NCBI GenBank assembly: GCA_012517405.1
Contig: JAAYVB010000043.1
Location: 124,001 to 188,000 of the forward strand
DNA from: Propionibacterium sp.
GTDB taxonomy: Bacteria > Actinomycetota > Actinomycetes > Propionibacteriales > Propionibacteriaceae
Direction of reading: 5' to 3'
DNA length: 64,000 nt
A model generated the notes under the pieces. The model was not told the DNA's origin, made no database searches, and saw only the letters and a program-made list of their open reading frames with translations. Within the stretch, counting starts at the first letter, position 1; each line of letters opens with the position of its first letter. The translations under genes and the position numbers were made by a program. Positions 9,434 through 20,539 of the stretch are shown in pieces.

Positions 9434-10159
9434 TCAGGCGGACTCACTGTCGCGCAGTGCCCGTGCCGAGGCCGGCAGATTCGTGATGATCCCGTCGAGA
9501 CCTTCAGCGATGAAATGCTGCCAGATCTCCGGTTCGTCCACCGTCCAGGCGCGAACCGGGATGCCGGCCTGCTGGTAGTGCGTGATCTCGCCCGGCAGCA
9601 GGAGCTGAAGGTACTGCGGATGGGCCTGAGGGATGCCGACGATCTTCAGGTAGACCCACGGCCTCAGCAGGCCATCGGGGTAGAGCGCCGCGACGGTGAC
9701 CGAACGGTCGATCTGCTGGATCTCGTGCAGCACCCGGTGATCGAAGCTGCTGACCACAATGCGGTCGGCCATGCCCGATCGGTTGAGGTGGTTCACCACG
9801 TTCTGGGCGATCCCCGGATAGCGATGCGGGAGATTCTTGATCTCGACGTTCAGCTGCCGGTCGGTGGGAGCGTAGAGCTCGAAAACCTCCTCCAGACGGG
9901 GCACGCGTGCCACGCCCGTGGTCTCGTCGCCCACGTCCAGCTTCTGCAGGTCGTCGTAGGTGGCCTCGGCGATGTTGACTTTCTCGCCTTCCGGGCCCTC
10001 CAGGACGTCGTTGTGGGCGCAGACCAGCACATCGTCGCTGGTCTGGTGAACATCGAACTCGAGACCATCGGCGCCGTCGTCGATCGCGGCGCGGAAAGCC
10101 TCGAGCGTGTTGGATGCGGTGATCTGTTCCGACCTGGCGTGAGCCCAGATGAGAGTCAT
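9434..10159 (-). CDS. Glycerophosphodiester phosphodiesterase family protein
   Basis: 241 residues, a GDPD-type TIM barrel that would hydrolyse glycerophosphodiesters to glycerol-3-phosphate and an alcohol. Metal-site segments are visible: GLEFDVHQTSDDVLV (Glu, Asp) and CAHNDVLE (His), then QLNVEIKN (Glu) and VVSSFDHRVL. The first catalytic motif, normally HRG followed by PENT, reads AHARSEQ...ASNT: the histidine is kept, arginine is shifted one place and the PENT glutamate is missing. No signal peptide, so probably cytoplasmic. Activity on glycerophosphodiesters is likely but not certain. Confidence 0.8.
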   Translation of the reverse strand: MTLIWAHARSEQITASNTLEAFRAAIDDGADGLEFDVHQTSDDVLVCAHNDVLEGPEGEKVNIAEATYDDLQKLDVGDETTGVARVPRLEEVFELYAPTDRQLNVEIKNLPHRYPGIAQNVVNHLNRSGMADRIVVSSFDHRVLHEIQQIDRSVTVAALYPDGLLRPWVYLKIVGIPQAHPQYLQLLLPGEITHYQQAGIPVRAWTVDEPEIWQHFIAEGLDGIITNLPASARALRDSESA

Positions 10160-10279
10160 CGACCTGCTCCTCGGTGGGGTTGTCTGGTTATGAGCCTACT
10201 GTGCGGGCCTTCGGCTGTGACCGGCCGGGCCACTTCTTGACCGGGGTTGCACCGGCCGAAGCAGGATCTCGGCCCAGCA

Positions 10280-11656
10280 TCAGTTCCGGGCAGCTTTCGC
10301 GATGATGGCGGCAACGGCGTCGAAGTCCGAGCGCAACCCGCCGAGCGTGATGCGCAGATGCCCGCCCGCATCCGACGCGCATTCCGGATTCGCGAGGAAC
10401 TCCGTTCCCGCTGAGGCTCGGATCCCGGCCGCGAGCAGTCGCGTCATCGCCGCGTCCTCGTTCGCCACCGGGATCCACATGGTCAGGCCGTCGCCGGGCG
10501 GCACCACGATCCCGTGGGAAGCGAGCGCGGCTGCCATGGCGGTGCGGCGGTGCGCGTACTCCTGCGCGGCCTGGTCCACGATGGCCATGCTCGTGGGGTT
10601 CGTGAGCATGCCCACGAGCACCATCTGGAGCAGCCTGCTCGTCCAGCCGGTGCCCATCAGCCGGCGGGCAACGACCGCGTTCACGACGTGCGCCGGCCCG
10701 CCGAGCCCCGCGATACGCAGATCGGGACCATGGGTCTTCGAGTACGAGCGGACGTGTACAACGCGGTCGGGCAGGTAGACGCCCAGGCTCATGTCGCGAA
10801 CCGGTGCGATCCGGCCGCTGTGATCGTCCTCAATGATCACGAGCCGGTTGCGATTGCCGGTGCCGCTGGTGCGGGCCCGGATGATGGCCGCCACCTCGCG
10901 TACTCGCGTCGGGGTCATCGATACGCCGGTCGGGTTCTGCGCACGAGGCTGCAGGATCATTGCCCGGGCGCCCGCGGTGATCGCCGCGTCGACCGAATCG
11001 GGCGTGGCGCCGGCGTGGTCGAGGGCGATCGGGACGCGGACCAGGCCGAGCTGATCGAGGATGTCGAAGACCGGGGGATAGCCGGGACTCTCGACCGCGA
11101 CGCGGTCGCCGAAGCGGACCACCTGATTGAGGGTGCGGATCAGCCCGTCCATCGCGCCGTTGACCACGGTGATGCGCTGAGCCCGAAACGGCCAGGTGTC
11201 CTGGAGCAGCGATTCGAGCTGAGGCAACACCGGTGGTGCCAGATAGGAGCTCACCTGAACAACCTCCAGATTCGCCGCGGCAGCCATCAGCGGCTCGCGA
11301 ATGTCGGGCAGCAATGACGGATCGGGAGTACCGGTCGACAGCTCGAGATGCACCTCGGCGTCGATCTTGCGGCTACGCCGGTAGCGCGGTGGTAGCCAGC
11401 TGGCAGGGGTGGGCAGCACGAAGGTGCCCGCGCGTCCCCTGGACTCGACCAGGCCGAGGGCCGACAACGTATTCCATGCCGCCGCAACGGTGCCCGTGCT
11501 CACCCCGAGCTGGGGAGCGAGATCGTGAACAATCGGAAGCCGGTCGCCGGGTGAGACGACGCCCGCGTTGACCATGCGGGCGACGCCGGCGGCGATCTGG
11601 GCGGGGCTGCGTCCTTCGAGGCCTGCTGCGATCTGGGTGGCGGATATCTGGGCCAC
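10280..11656 (-). CDS. MocR-type GntR-family transcriptional regulator with aminotransferase-like domain
   Basis: 458 residues from a GTG at 11656 preceded by AGGAGG five bases upstream. The N-terminal ~80 residues form a GntR winged helix (SPGDRLPIVHDLAPQLGVS, then TVAAAWNTL), followed by a fold-type I PLP domain. The PLP Schiff-base lysine is in RSYSKTHGPDLRI and the phosphate-binding Asp/Tyr region is ILQPRAQNPTGVS. MocR proteins sense PLP or an amino compound and control a neighbouring PLP-enzyme gene. Here the divergent class III aminotransferase at 11837 is the obvious target. The ligand is unknown; GABA or taurine are the known precedents (GabR, TauR). Confidence 0.88.
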   Translation of the reverse strand: MAQISATQIAAGLEGRSPAQIAAGVARMVNAGVVSPGDRLPIVHDLAPQLGVSTGTVAAAWNTLSALGLVESRGRAGTFVLPTPASWLPPRYRRSRKIDAEVHLELSTGTPDPSLLPDIREPLMAAAANLEVVQVSSYLAPPVLPQLESLLQDTWPFRAQRITVVNGAMDGLIRTLNQVVRFGDRVAVESPGYPPVFDILDQLGLVRVPIALDHAGATPDSVDAAITAGARAMILQPRAQNPTGVSMTPTRVREVAAIIRARTSGTGNRNRLVIIEDDHSGRIAPVRDMSLGVYLPDRVVHVRSYSKTHGPDLRIAGLGGPAHVVNAVVARRLMGTGWTSRLLQMVLVGMLTNPTSMAIVDQAAQEYAHRRTAMAAALASHGIVVPPGDGLTMWIPVANEDAAMTRLLAAGIRASAGTEFLANPECASDAGGHLRITLGGLRSDFDAVAAIIAKAARN

Positions 11657-11836
11657 CGGTACCTCCTCGCTTGTCGATCTGGGCGCGGTCGCTCGCGCGG
11701 TGAGCATTTACAGACACGTAGATCAGCGGTTACGCCGCAGAAATATTCAATGCTGACAGTAATACAAACAACAGATGCAGCCGGTGGGTGTCGACGGACG
11801 TGCTCGCCGGCCTGTGACGGACTGAGGAAGGTACGT
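11657..11836. promoter_or_regulatory. Divergent regulatory region between the mocR-type gene and the aminotransferase
   Basis: 180 bases between divergent starts, noticeably more AT-rich than the rest of the window around 11735-11775. TAATAC at about 11759 could serve as a -10 for the aminotransferase. A MocR binding site is expected here, but I could not assign an exact direct repeat. Confidence 0.4.
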
Positions 11837-13210
11837 ATGTCCTTGACAGCGCAGGTGATCACGGCCGAGAATCTGACGGCCCCGGTGAGCGCCGGGTTGA
11901 CCGGCGCTGAGTTGGACGCCGCGGTCATCGCCGCAGATCACGCCCGGATATTCCACTCATGGTCGGCGCAGGCGCACCTGCCCATGTTCAGCGTGGCCGG
12001 AGGCCAGGGCGTCACGCTGTGGAACCATGCGGGCGACAGTTGGCTGGACTTCTCCAGCCAGCTCGTCAACGTGAATATCGGCTACCAGCACCCCAAGGTC
12101 GTTGCGGCGATCCAGGAACAGGCCGGCGTCCTCACCACGATCGCGCCCTCCACGGCCAACCTGACCCGCGCGGAGGCGGCGGGCAAGATCTTGTCGCACG
12201 CCCCGGCGTGCTTCGAGAAGATCTTCTTCACCAACGCCGGCGCGGACGCCAATGAGAACGCGATGCGCCTGGCGCGGCTGTACACCGGACGGGACAAGAT
12301 CATCTCGCGTTATCGCTCATACCACGGCAACACGGGAGCTGCAGTGGTGGCCAGCGGCGACTGGCGGCGGGTCCCGAACGAGTATGCGCGTGGGCATGTG
12401 CACGTCTTCGGCCCCTACCTATATCGCTCGGAATTCTGGGCGACCACTCCCGAGCAGGAGTGCACCCGGGCGCTGCATCACTTGGAGCGGGTCATCCAGG
12501 CGGAGGGGGCGGAGACGATCGCGGGCATCCTGCTCGAGACGGTGCCCGGGACCGCTGGGATCATGGTGCCACCGCCGGGCTACCTCGCCGGCGTGCGGCA
12601 GATCGCCGACCGCTACGGCATCGTCCTGATCTGCGACGAGGTGATGGCCGGCTTCGGGCGCACCGGCAGCTGGTTCGCTTTCGAGCAGCATGACGTGGTG
12701 CCCGACCTCATCACCTTCGCCAAGGGCGTCAACTCCGGGTATGTCCCCGCCGGCGGTGTGCTGATCAGCTCACCGATCGCCCATGCCTTCGACGAGCGGG
12801 TCTTCCCCGGCGGGCTCACCTACTCCGGCCACCCGCTGGCAATGGCCGCGATCATCGCCACCATCACCGCGATGGAGGACGAGCGCATCGTCGAGAATGC
12901 TGCCGCCGTCGGCGCAACCGTGATCGGGCCGGCATTGGCCCGCCTCGCCGACACCAACCCGCTGGTGGGCGACGTGCGGGGCACGGGCGTGTTCTGGGCG
13001 GCAGAGCTGGTCTCGGACAAGCAGACCAAGGAGCCGCTGCCGGCATCGCGAATGGCCGCCATCAAGTCGGCCTGCCTGGCCAAGGGGCTCATCGCGTCGA
13101 TCGCCGACAACCGCGTCCACGTGGTCCCCCCGTGCGTGATCACGACCGACGAGGCGGCCCGAGGCATGCAGATTCTGACCGATGTGCTGAACGAGGAGGC
13201 GACCCGGTGA
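11837..13210 (+). CDS. Class III PLP-dependent aminotransferase (4-aminobutyrate/taurine-type)
   Basis: 457 residues from ATG 11837, with GAGGAAGGT upstream. Class III aminotransferase: FTNAGADANENAMRLAR binds PLP phosphate, YRSYHGNT stacks on the ring, ICDEVMAGFGRTG carries the PLP aspartate and TFAKGVNSGY the Schiff-base lysine. The family includes GABA, beta-alanine, taurine-pyruvate and omega-amino acid transaminases; sequence alone does not pick among them. It is divergent from the MocR regulator, which probably controls it. Its stop overlaps a GTG of a short open frame (13207-13317) that could be the remnant of a coupled downstream gene. Confidence 0.88.
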   Translation: MSLTAQVITAENLTAPVSAGLTGAELDAAVIAADHARIFHSWSAQAHLPMFSVAGGQGVTLWNHAGDSWLDFSSQLVNVNIGYQHPKVVAAIQEQAGVLTTIAPSTANLTRAEAAGKILSHAPACFEKIFFTNAGADANENAMRLARLYTGRDKIISRYRSYHGNTGAAVVASGDWRRVPNEYARGHVHVFGPYLYRSEFWATTPEQECTRALHHLERVIQAEGAETIAGILLETVPGTAGIMVPPPGYLAGVRQIADRYGIVLICDEVMAGFGRTGSWFAFEQHDVVPDLITFAKGVNSGYVPAGGVLISSPIAHAFDERVFPGGLTYSGHPLAMAAIIATITAMEDERIVENAAAVGATVIGPALARLADTNPLVGDVRGTGVFWAAELVSDKQTKEPLPASRMAAIKSACLAKGLIASIADNRVHVVPPCVITTDEAARGMQILTDVLNEEATR

Positions 13211-13295
13211 GTGCGGCTGCGCCGCCAGGACGCACACCGACCCGGGGCCTGACGCCCATCTTCCGCTCGGGCCCGGGCCGGTGTGATCAGCGTGA

Positions 13296-14075
13296 TCAGC
13301 CGAACTGGCCGGTGATGTAACGCTCGGTGTCCTGCTGAGCCGGGTTGGTGAAGATCTTCTCGGTGTAGTCGAACTCGATCAGATGCCCGGGCTTGCCGGT
13401 GCCCTCGATGTTGAAGAAGCCTGTCTTGTCGGAGACCCGGGATGCCTGCTGCATGTTGTGGGTCACGATGACGACGGTGTAATTCTCCTTGAGTTCTTGG
13501 ATCAGGTCCTCGATGGCCAGCGTCGAGATCGGATCCAGAGCCGAGCAGGGTTCGTCCATCAACAGCACCTCGGGCTCGATCGCGATCGCGCGCGCGATGC
13601 ACAGTCGTTGCTGCTGACCGCCCGACAGGCCATTGCCCGGGGCATTCAGGCGATCCTTGACCTCGTTCCACAGGTTCGCGCCCTTCAGTGAGCGCTCCAC
13701 GACCTCGTCCTGCTGCGGCTTGGGCATCTTGCGCGCATTCAGCTTGATGCCTGCCAGCACGTTGTCGCGGATACTCATCGTCGGGAACGGGTTCGGCTGC
13801 TGGAAGACCATGCCGACCTGCTGGCGCACCCGCACCGGATCGACGTTGGGGGCGTAGATGTTCTGGTCGTCCAGCAGCACCTCACCCTCGACCCGGCCAC
13901 CCGGGGTGAGCTCCAGCATTCGGTCCAGACTGCGCAGCACGGTCGACTTGCCGCAGCCCGACGGGCCGATGAATGCGGTAACCGAGCGCGGCTCGATCAC
14001 CATGTTGACCCCTTCGACGGCGAGGAAACTGCCGTAGTAGATGTTGAGGTCCTTCAACTCCATGCGCTTGGCCAT
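13296..14075 (-). CDS. pstB: Phosphate ABC transporter ATP-binding protein
   Basis: 259 residues, the usual PstB length. The ATPase of the high-affinity phosphate importer. Walker A is GPSGCGKST, the Q-loop FQQPNPFP, the ABC signature [10 protein letters not shown], Walker [14 protein letters not shown] and the switch histidine is in [10 protein letters not shown]. The VFQQPNPFP stretch is typical of PstB. It is last in the minus-strand order pstS-pstC-pstA-pstB. No phoU gene follows: the next gene on this side is the convergent aminotransferase. Confidence 0.97.
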   Translation of the reverse strand: MAKRMELKDLNIYYGSFLAVEGVNMVIEPRSVTAFIGPSGCGKSTVLRSLDRMLELTPGGRVEGEVLLDDQNIYAPNVDPVRVRQQVGMVFQQPNPFPTMSIRDNVLAGIKLNARKMPKPQQDEVVERSLKGANLWNEVKDRLNAPGNGLSGGQQQRLCIARAIAIEPEVLLMDEPCSALDPISTLAIEDLIQELKENYTVVIVTHNMQQASRVSDKTGFFNIEGTGKPGHLIEFDYTEKIFTNPAQQDTERYITGQFG

Positions 14076-14108
14076 TGGCTGTGTCTTTCTGCTTTCTGGT
14101 GGTGGATC

Positions 14109-15227
14109 TCAACGATTGATCTTGGGGGCGAACTTCTTGGCCACGATTCGTCCGATGATGTTCAGGAGCATAACGATCAGCACCAGCACCAGCGCACCGG
14201 TCCAGGCCCGGTTGAAGAATGCGTCCTGCGGCTGACCGGGCCGGGTGTATTCGTAGTAGACGAAGACCGGCAGCGATGTCATCGGATTCACATTGTTCGC
14301 CCCGCCCGAAGGCAGCGGATTGGTGACCAGGGAATCCGTGTAACCCATCGTCACCAGAAGTGGTGCGGTCTCACCGATGACGCGGGCGATGGCCAGGATG
14401 ACACCGGAGACGATCCCCGAGATTGACGTCGGCAGCACCACCTTCACGATCGTCCGCCAGCGGGTGACACCCAGCGCATAGGACGCCTCACGGAGCTTGT
14501 CGGGCACTAGCCGGATGATCTCCTCGCTGCTGCGCACCACGTAGGGGATCATCAGCACCGACAAGGCGATTGCACCCGCCAGACCCGACTTCGATCCGGG
14601 CGACAGCAGCACAGCGAACAGTCCGTAGGCGAACAAGCCGGCAACGATCGACGGAATGCCGGTCATGACATCCACCAGGAAGGTGATCGTCCGCTTGACC
14701 CAGCCCCTGCCGTATTCGACCAGGAAGATGGCGGTCAGCAGGCCGATCGGGACCGAGACCAGGGTGGCGATTCCAGTGACGATCAGCGTGCCGGAGATAG
14801 CGTGCGAGGCACCGCCACCTTCGCCCACGATATTGCGCTTCGACATCGTGAAGAAGTCCAGGTCGAAGCGGCTCAGGCCGCGCGAGGTGACCTCGGCCAG
14901 CAGCGAGACCAGCGGGATCAGCGCAAGAATGAAGGCGCCGAAGATGACATAGCGGGCCAGCCGATTCGCCGCCCGGCGGCGTCCCTCGACGGCGAACGAG
15001 AGCGCGTAGATGGTGATCAGGAAGATCACCACGCCCAGTACCAGGGCACCGGCGAAGTTGAAGCTCCCCATCAGCGCGAGCAGTGCCGCGCTGACGCAGA
15101 CAGCAACCACGAACAAGGCGACGTCGGTGCGCTTGGGCAACTGCCCGGCGGTCAGATGCACCTGCGCCGAGCGGTAGGTGTAGTTGTTGTTGGCCTCTTG
15201 CGGAGGCTTGACATCGATGGCGCTCAC
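14109..15227 (-). CDS. pstA: Phosphate ABC transporter permease
   Basis: 372 residues with several membrane spans; the inner-membrane partner of PstC. The EAA cytoplasmic loop reads REASYALGVTRWRTIVKVVLP. About 100 residues at the N-terminus, including two extra hydrophobic segments, precede the PstA core, longer than the enterobacterial protein. It starts with GTG at 15227 after AAGGAG, and its start overlaps the pstC stop as GTGA, so the two permeases are coupled. Confidence 0.95.
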   Translation of the reverse strand: MSAIDVKPPQEANNNYTYRSAQVHLTAGQLPKRTDVALFVVAVCVSAALLALMGSFNFAGALVLGVVIFLITIYALSFAVEGRRRAANRLARYVIFGAFILALIPLVSLLAEVTSRGLSRFDLDFFTMSKRNIVGEGGGASHAISGTLIVTGIATLVSVPIGLLTAIFLVEYGRGWVKRTITFLVDVMTGIPSIVAGLFAYGLFAVLLSPGSKSGLAGAIALSVLMIPYVVRSSEEIIRLVPDKLREASYALGVTRWRTIVKVVLPTSISGIVSGVILAIARVIGETAPLLVTMGYTDSLVTNPLPSGGANNVNPMTSLPVFVYYEYTRPGQPQDAFFNRAWTGALVLVLIVMLLNIIGRIVAKKFAPKINR

Positions 15228-16222
15228 TTCGACTCCTTGCCTACGCGCTTCTTCTCGCGAGCCGCACGATCAGGTTTCGGGCCGCCCGTGATCGCGCGCC
15301 CTGCCATGTTCACCAGGAAGGTGATGACGAACAACACCAGGCCGGTAGCGATCAGCTGCGGAACCGCGTAGCTGTCGGCCTCCGGGAAGCTCAGTGCGAT
15401 GTTGGCGGCGATGGTGTTCGGGTTCTGCGAGGTCAGCAGCTGGAAGCTGACAGTGCGTCCGCCGGACAACACCATGGCGACGGCCATGGTCTCGCCGAGC
15501 GCGCGGCCCAATCCGAGCATGGACGCCGAGACGATGCCGGAGCGCCCGAAGGGCAGGACGACCTGCCTGACCATTTCCCAGCGGGTGGCGCCGAGCGCGA
15601 GCGAGGCCTCTTCCTGCAGTCCGGGGGTGCGCAGGAAGACCTCACGCGACAGCGAGGTGATGATCGGCAAGATCATGATGGCCAGCACGAGGGCCGCGGT
15701 CAGCATGGTGCGACCGGTGCCCGAGACGGTGCCGGCGAACAGCGGGATCCAGCCGAAATGGGTGTTCAACCACTGGTAGATGGGCACCAGCATCGGGGCG
15801 AGGGTGTTGATGCCCCACAGGCCGAAGACCACCGACGGCACTGCGGCGAGCAGATCGATGACGAAGGCCACCGGAGTGCTCAGCCGCTTGGGTGCGTAGT
15901 GGGAGATGTACAAAGCGATCCCGACTGCGACGGGGACGGCGATCAGCAGAGCGAGAAAACTCGCCCAGACGGTGCCGAAAAGATAGGGGGCGACATATGT
16001 CCACGTGTTGCCGTAATGCTGGTAGCGGGGATCGCCCAGAAATGCGGGCATAGCCTGCACAATGAGGAAAAGCGCCACCGCTGCGAGGATGACCAGAATC
16101 AGGCCACCCGAGCCGGCGGAAATGCCTTTGAAGATGGTATCTCCGAGATGACCGCGAGTGGACGTGAGGGATTGATCAGGTGCCGAGTCGGCAAGAGCGA
16201 CTTGCGGGCTTTCAGCTGTCAT
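15224..16222 (-). CDS. pstC: Phosphate ABC transporter permease
   Basis: 332 residues. Permease subunit of the phosphate importer. The EAA loop is EASLALGATRWEMVRQVVLP, followed by ALGETMAVAMVLSG, a PstC hallmark. The N-terminal ~30 residues are cytoplasmic and polar, then the first membrane span. ATG at 16222 after GGAG. It is separated from pstS by 92 bases that hold a long hairpin. Confidence 0.95.
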   Translation of the reverse strand: MTAESPQVALADSAPDQSLTSTRGHLGDTIFKGISAGSGGLILVILAAVALFLIVQAMPAFLGDPRYQHYGNTWTYVAPYLFGTVWASFLALLIAVPVAVGIALYISHYAPKRLSTPVAFVIDLLAAVPSVVFGLWGINTLAPMLVPIYQWLNTHFGWIPLFAGTVSGTGRTMLTAALVLAIMILPIITSLSREVFLRTPGLQEEASLALGATRWEMVRQVVLPFGRSGIVSASMLGLGRALGETMAVAMVLSGGRTVSFQLLTSQNPNTIAANIALSFPEADSYAVPQLIATGLVLFVITFLVNMAGRAITGGPKPDRAAREKKRVGKESK

Positions 16223-16261
16223 GGCTGTCTCCGGACGCGTAACGAAATGCGGTGGTAGCGG

Positions 16262-16308
16262 GCAATGGTGCTCGGCCCCAGCCTAGGACTGGAACTGAGC
16301 ACCATTGC
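16262..16308 (-). other. Intercistronic hairpin between pstS and pstC
   Basis: A perfect 12-bp inverted repeat, GCAATGGTGCTC at 16262-16273 and its complement at 16297-16308, encloses a smaller inverted repeat (CCAG/CTGG around CCTAGG). It lies just after the pstS stop in transcript order. It could attenuate read-through or protect the pstS mRNA end, making PstS more abundant than the permeases. Confidence 0.6.
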
Positions 16309-16314
16309 GGGCAA

Positions 16315-17409
16315 TCACTTGATGGAGGCGGCAGCCGCCTGCACGCCGGTGGCCAGCGTTCCGGACAGCGGCGCGTTGCCGGCCTGCGGGACAGCGGCCT
16401 CCTGGCCTTCATCCGAAACGATGTAGCTGATGTAGGCGTTCACGAGCTCGCCGACCGAAGCATCGCTGTACTGCTGGCAGACGATCGCGTAGGAGACCAG
16501 GACGAACGGGTAACCCGCCGCGGTGCGATCGAGATCGAGTGCCCAGTCGTTGTCCTCACGTCCGGCGACGCGCGAGGACGCTTCGACGATCGCGCCAGCG
16601 GCGTCGGCTTCGGGGCCGGTGTACGCGGCGGAACCGTCCTGGCTGTACAGGGCCATCGACATGCCGTCCGGCACGCCCGACTCATCGGCGTAGCCGATGG
16701 TGCCCGAGCCGTTCTGCACGGCAGCGATGACACCGGAGGTGCCCTGCGCGGCCTCGCCGGCCAGCGATGCCGGCCAGTCACCCGAAGCGGCATCGGTCCA
16801 CACGCTGGGAGCGACCTGGGCCAAGGTGGCGGTGAAGTTCTCGGTGGTGCCCGAGTTGTCGGAGCGGTGAACCGGCGTGATGGCCAGGTCGGGCAAGGTG
16901 ACGCCCGAGTTCAGTTCGGCGATGGCCGGGTCGTTCCAGTTGGTGATCTCACCGCGGAAGATCTTGGCGATCACGTCGGCGGTCAGATGAAGATCGGAGA
17001 CACCGTCGACATTGAAGACAATGGCGATCGGTGAGACATAGATGGGCAGGTTCAGGGGGAGGGTGTCGGCGGCGCAGCTCGCGAAGGAGCCGGTCATCTC
17101 GTCGTCCTTGAGCGCCCGGTCGGAGCCGGCGAATGCAGCACCACCGTCGGCGAACGCGGTACGTCCGGCGCCCGAGCCATCGGGGGAGTAGTTGACGGTG
17201 ACCTTCGGATTGGCGGTCTGGAAGTTGGCTCGCCAGACCTCCTGGGCGGCCTTCGCAGAGCTGGCCCCGGTGCCCTGCAGGGCACCGGACAGGCTGCTGG
17301 CAGCGCTTCCTTCAGCAGAAGTAGCGGTGCCGGATTCGTTGGTGGCGCAAGCCGACAACGCCAGCGCGACAGCAGCAGCCAGGGCGGCGCCCGCACGCAC
17401 AGTCTTCAC
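16315..17409 (-). CDS. pstS: Phosphate ABC transporter substrate-binding lipoprotein
   Basis: 364 residues. Lipoprotein signal with lipobox LSAC near residue 20. Phosphate-contacting motifs typical of PstS can be read: SPDGSGAGRTAF, FAGSDRAL, IFRGEITNWNDPAI and the TPVHRSDNSGTTENF loop. It captures phosphate outside the membrane for PstCAB. The serine/glycine-rich stretch after the lipid anchor is a flexible tether. First gene of the pst unit, with a PHO-box-like site about 90 bases upstream. Confidence 0.96.
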   Translation of the reverse strand: MKTVRAGAALAAAVALALSACATNESGTATSAEGSAASSLSGALQGTGASSAKAAQEVWRANFQTANPKVTVNYSPDGSGAGRTAFADGGAAFAGSDRALKDDEMTGSFASCAADTLPLNLPIYVSPIAIVFNVDGVSDLHLTADVIAKIFRGEITNWNDPAIAELNSGVTLPDLAITPVHRSDNSGTTENFTATLAQVAPSVWTDAASGDWPASLAGEAAQGTSGVIAAVQNGSGTIGYADESGVPDGMSMALYSQDGSAAYTGPEADAAGAIVEASSRVAGREDNDWALDLDRTAAGYPFVLVSYAIVCQQYSDASVGELVNAYISYIVSDEGQEAAVPQAGNAPLSGTLATGVQAAAASIK

Positions 17410-17500
17410 AATGATTCCCTTCGGGGTTCGTTGTTAGAGCAGGCCTTGAGTGGCCTTCAGTACCGAAGGTAGATCCGATCAATGACGAGATGCCTAGGCC

Positions 17501-17520
17501 AGGATGAACAGAAGGTTAAC
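17501..17520 (-). promoter_or_regulatory. PHO-box-like direct repeat upstream of pstS
   Basis: Read on the minus strand: GTTAACC TTCT GTTCATC, two seven-base units with an 11-base period. This matches the GTTCACC direct-repeat layout bound by PhoP in Streptomyces and by RegX3-type regulators. It lies about 90 bases upstream of the pstS start, in the 152-base gap after mutT1. It suggests induction of pst under phosphate limitation. Confidence 0.65.
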
Positions 17521-17561
17521 AACACGTGTACCTTCATGGATTCGGATGGCGGCAGGCATCG

Positions 17562-18440
17562 TCATAGCCGGGGTGCGATGTAAAGCGTCTGAGCCGAGTG
17601 ATTCACCTGATCGGGGTACAGAATCGCAACCTCGCCCGGTCTCAACGGGTGATCGGTATCCATCCCGAAGAAGTTGAACATTGCCGGCAGGACCGGCCGA
17701 TGACCACAAATCGCCATCGGGCGCTCGGCAGAACGCGCCAGTTCGGCCAGCTCGGCCATCGCCTTCCGCACGCCCTTGGGGTTGGCTTCGGCGGATTCCT
17801 CGCTCAACGCGTCGAAGGCGCGAATCTCGAGTCCGGACTGGCTCGCATACGGCGTCAGCGTTTTCATGCAGCGGGTGGAACTCGAACTCGCCAGCTCGCC
17901 GACCCCGAAAGCGTCGAAGAGCCCGGCCAGCGCGATGGCCTGACGTCGACCGCGTTCGGTCAGCCGGCGGTCGGCGTCGCGTCCCTGCCACTGTTTGCGG
18001 TTCATCGCTTTGGCATGGCGGACGATGAACAGGGGTTTGGTGACCGGCTCGCGCAGTGCCTTGACCAGCGTCTGCACGTCGTCGTCATAGCTGAGATCGC
18101 GGGCCGCCTTGCTCGTAGGCCACCATTCGACCTTGTCAGCCTCGTTGTCGCGGGTGCCGACCTCGTCGGTTGCCAGCTCTCCCAGCCACCACTGAATGAC
18201 TTTGATGTGCGAATTGACCGGGTAGCTTGCGGTCGAGAGCGGACGCAGAAGCCGGATCTGGTGACCGGTTTCCTCGCCGACCTCGCGAACTGCGGTTACC
18301 GCGAGGTACTCGTCCGGAAGCATCTTGCCCTTGGGCAGGCTCCAATCGCCGTAGGCCGGACGATGCACCACGAGCACCTCACGGTGGTCGGCGTGCCCGC
18401 GCAGCACGACCGCGCCGCTGGCATTGATGATTCGCGTCAT
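17562..18440 (-). CDS. mutT1: NUDIX hydrolase fused to histidine phosphatase (MutT1-like)
   Basis: 292 residues from ATG 18440, two bases after the ppk1 stop. Residues ~1-135 are a NUDIX domain with the box GKMLPDEYLAVTAVREVGEE; residues ~138-292 are a histidine phosphatase (LFIVRHAKAM; ICGHRPVLPA). This two-domain layout is that of mycobacterial MutT1, which removes 8-oxo-GTP/dGTP and, in vitro, diadenosine polyphosphates. In mycobacteria mutT1 also follows ppk1. It would sanitise oxidised nucleotides, possibly together with polyphosphate-linked nucleotide turnover. Confidence 0.9.
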   Translation of the reverse strand: MTRIINASGAVVLRGHADHREVLVVHRPAYGDWSLPKGKMLPDEYLAVTAVREVGEETGHQIRLLRPLSTASYPVNSHIKVIQWWLGELATDEVGTRDNEADKVEWWPTSKAARDLSYDDDVQTLVKALREPVTKPLFIVRHAKAMNRKQWQGRDADRRLTERGRRQAIALAGLFDAFGVGELASSSSTRCMKTLTPYASQSGLEIRAFDALSEESAEANPKGVRKAMAELAELARSAERPMAICGHRPVLPAMFNFFGMDTDHPLRPGEVAILYPDQVNHSAQTLYIAPRL

Positions 18441-18442
18441 GG

Positions 18443-20538
<2,096 letters not shown>

Positions 20539-20539
<1 letters not shown>

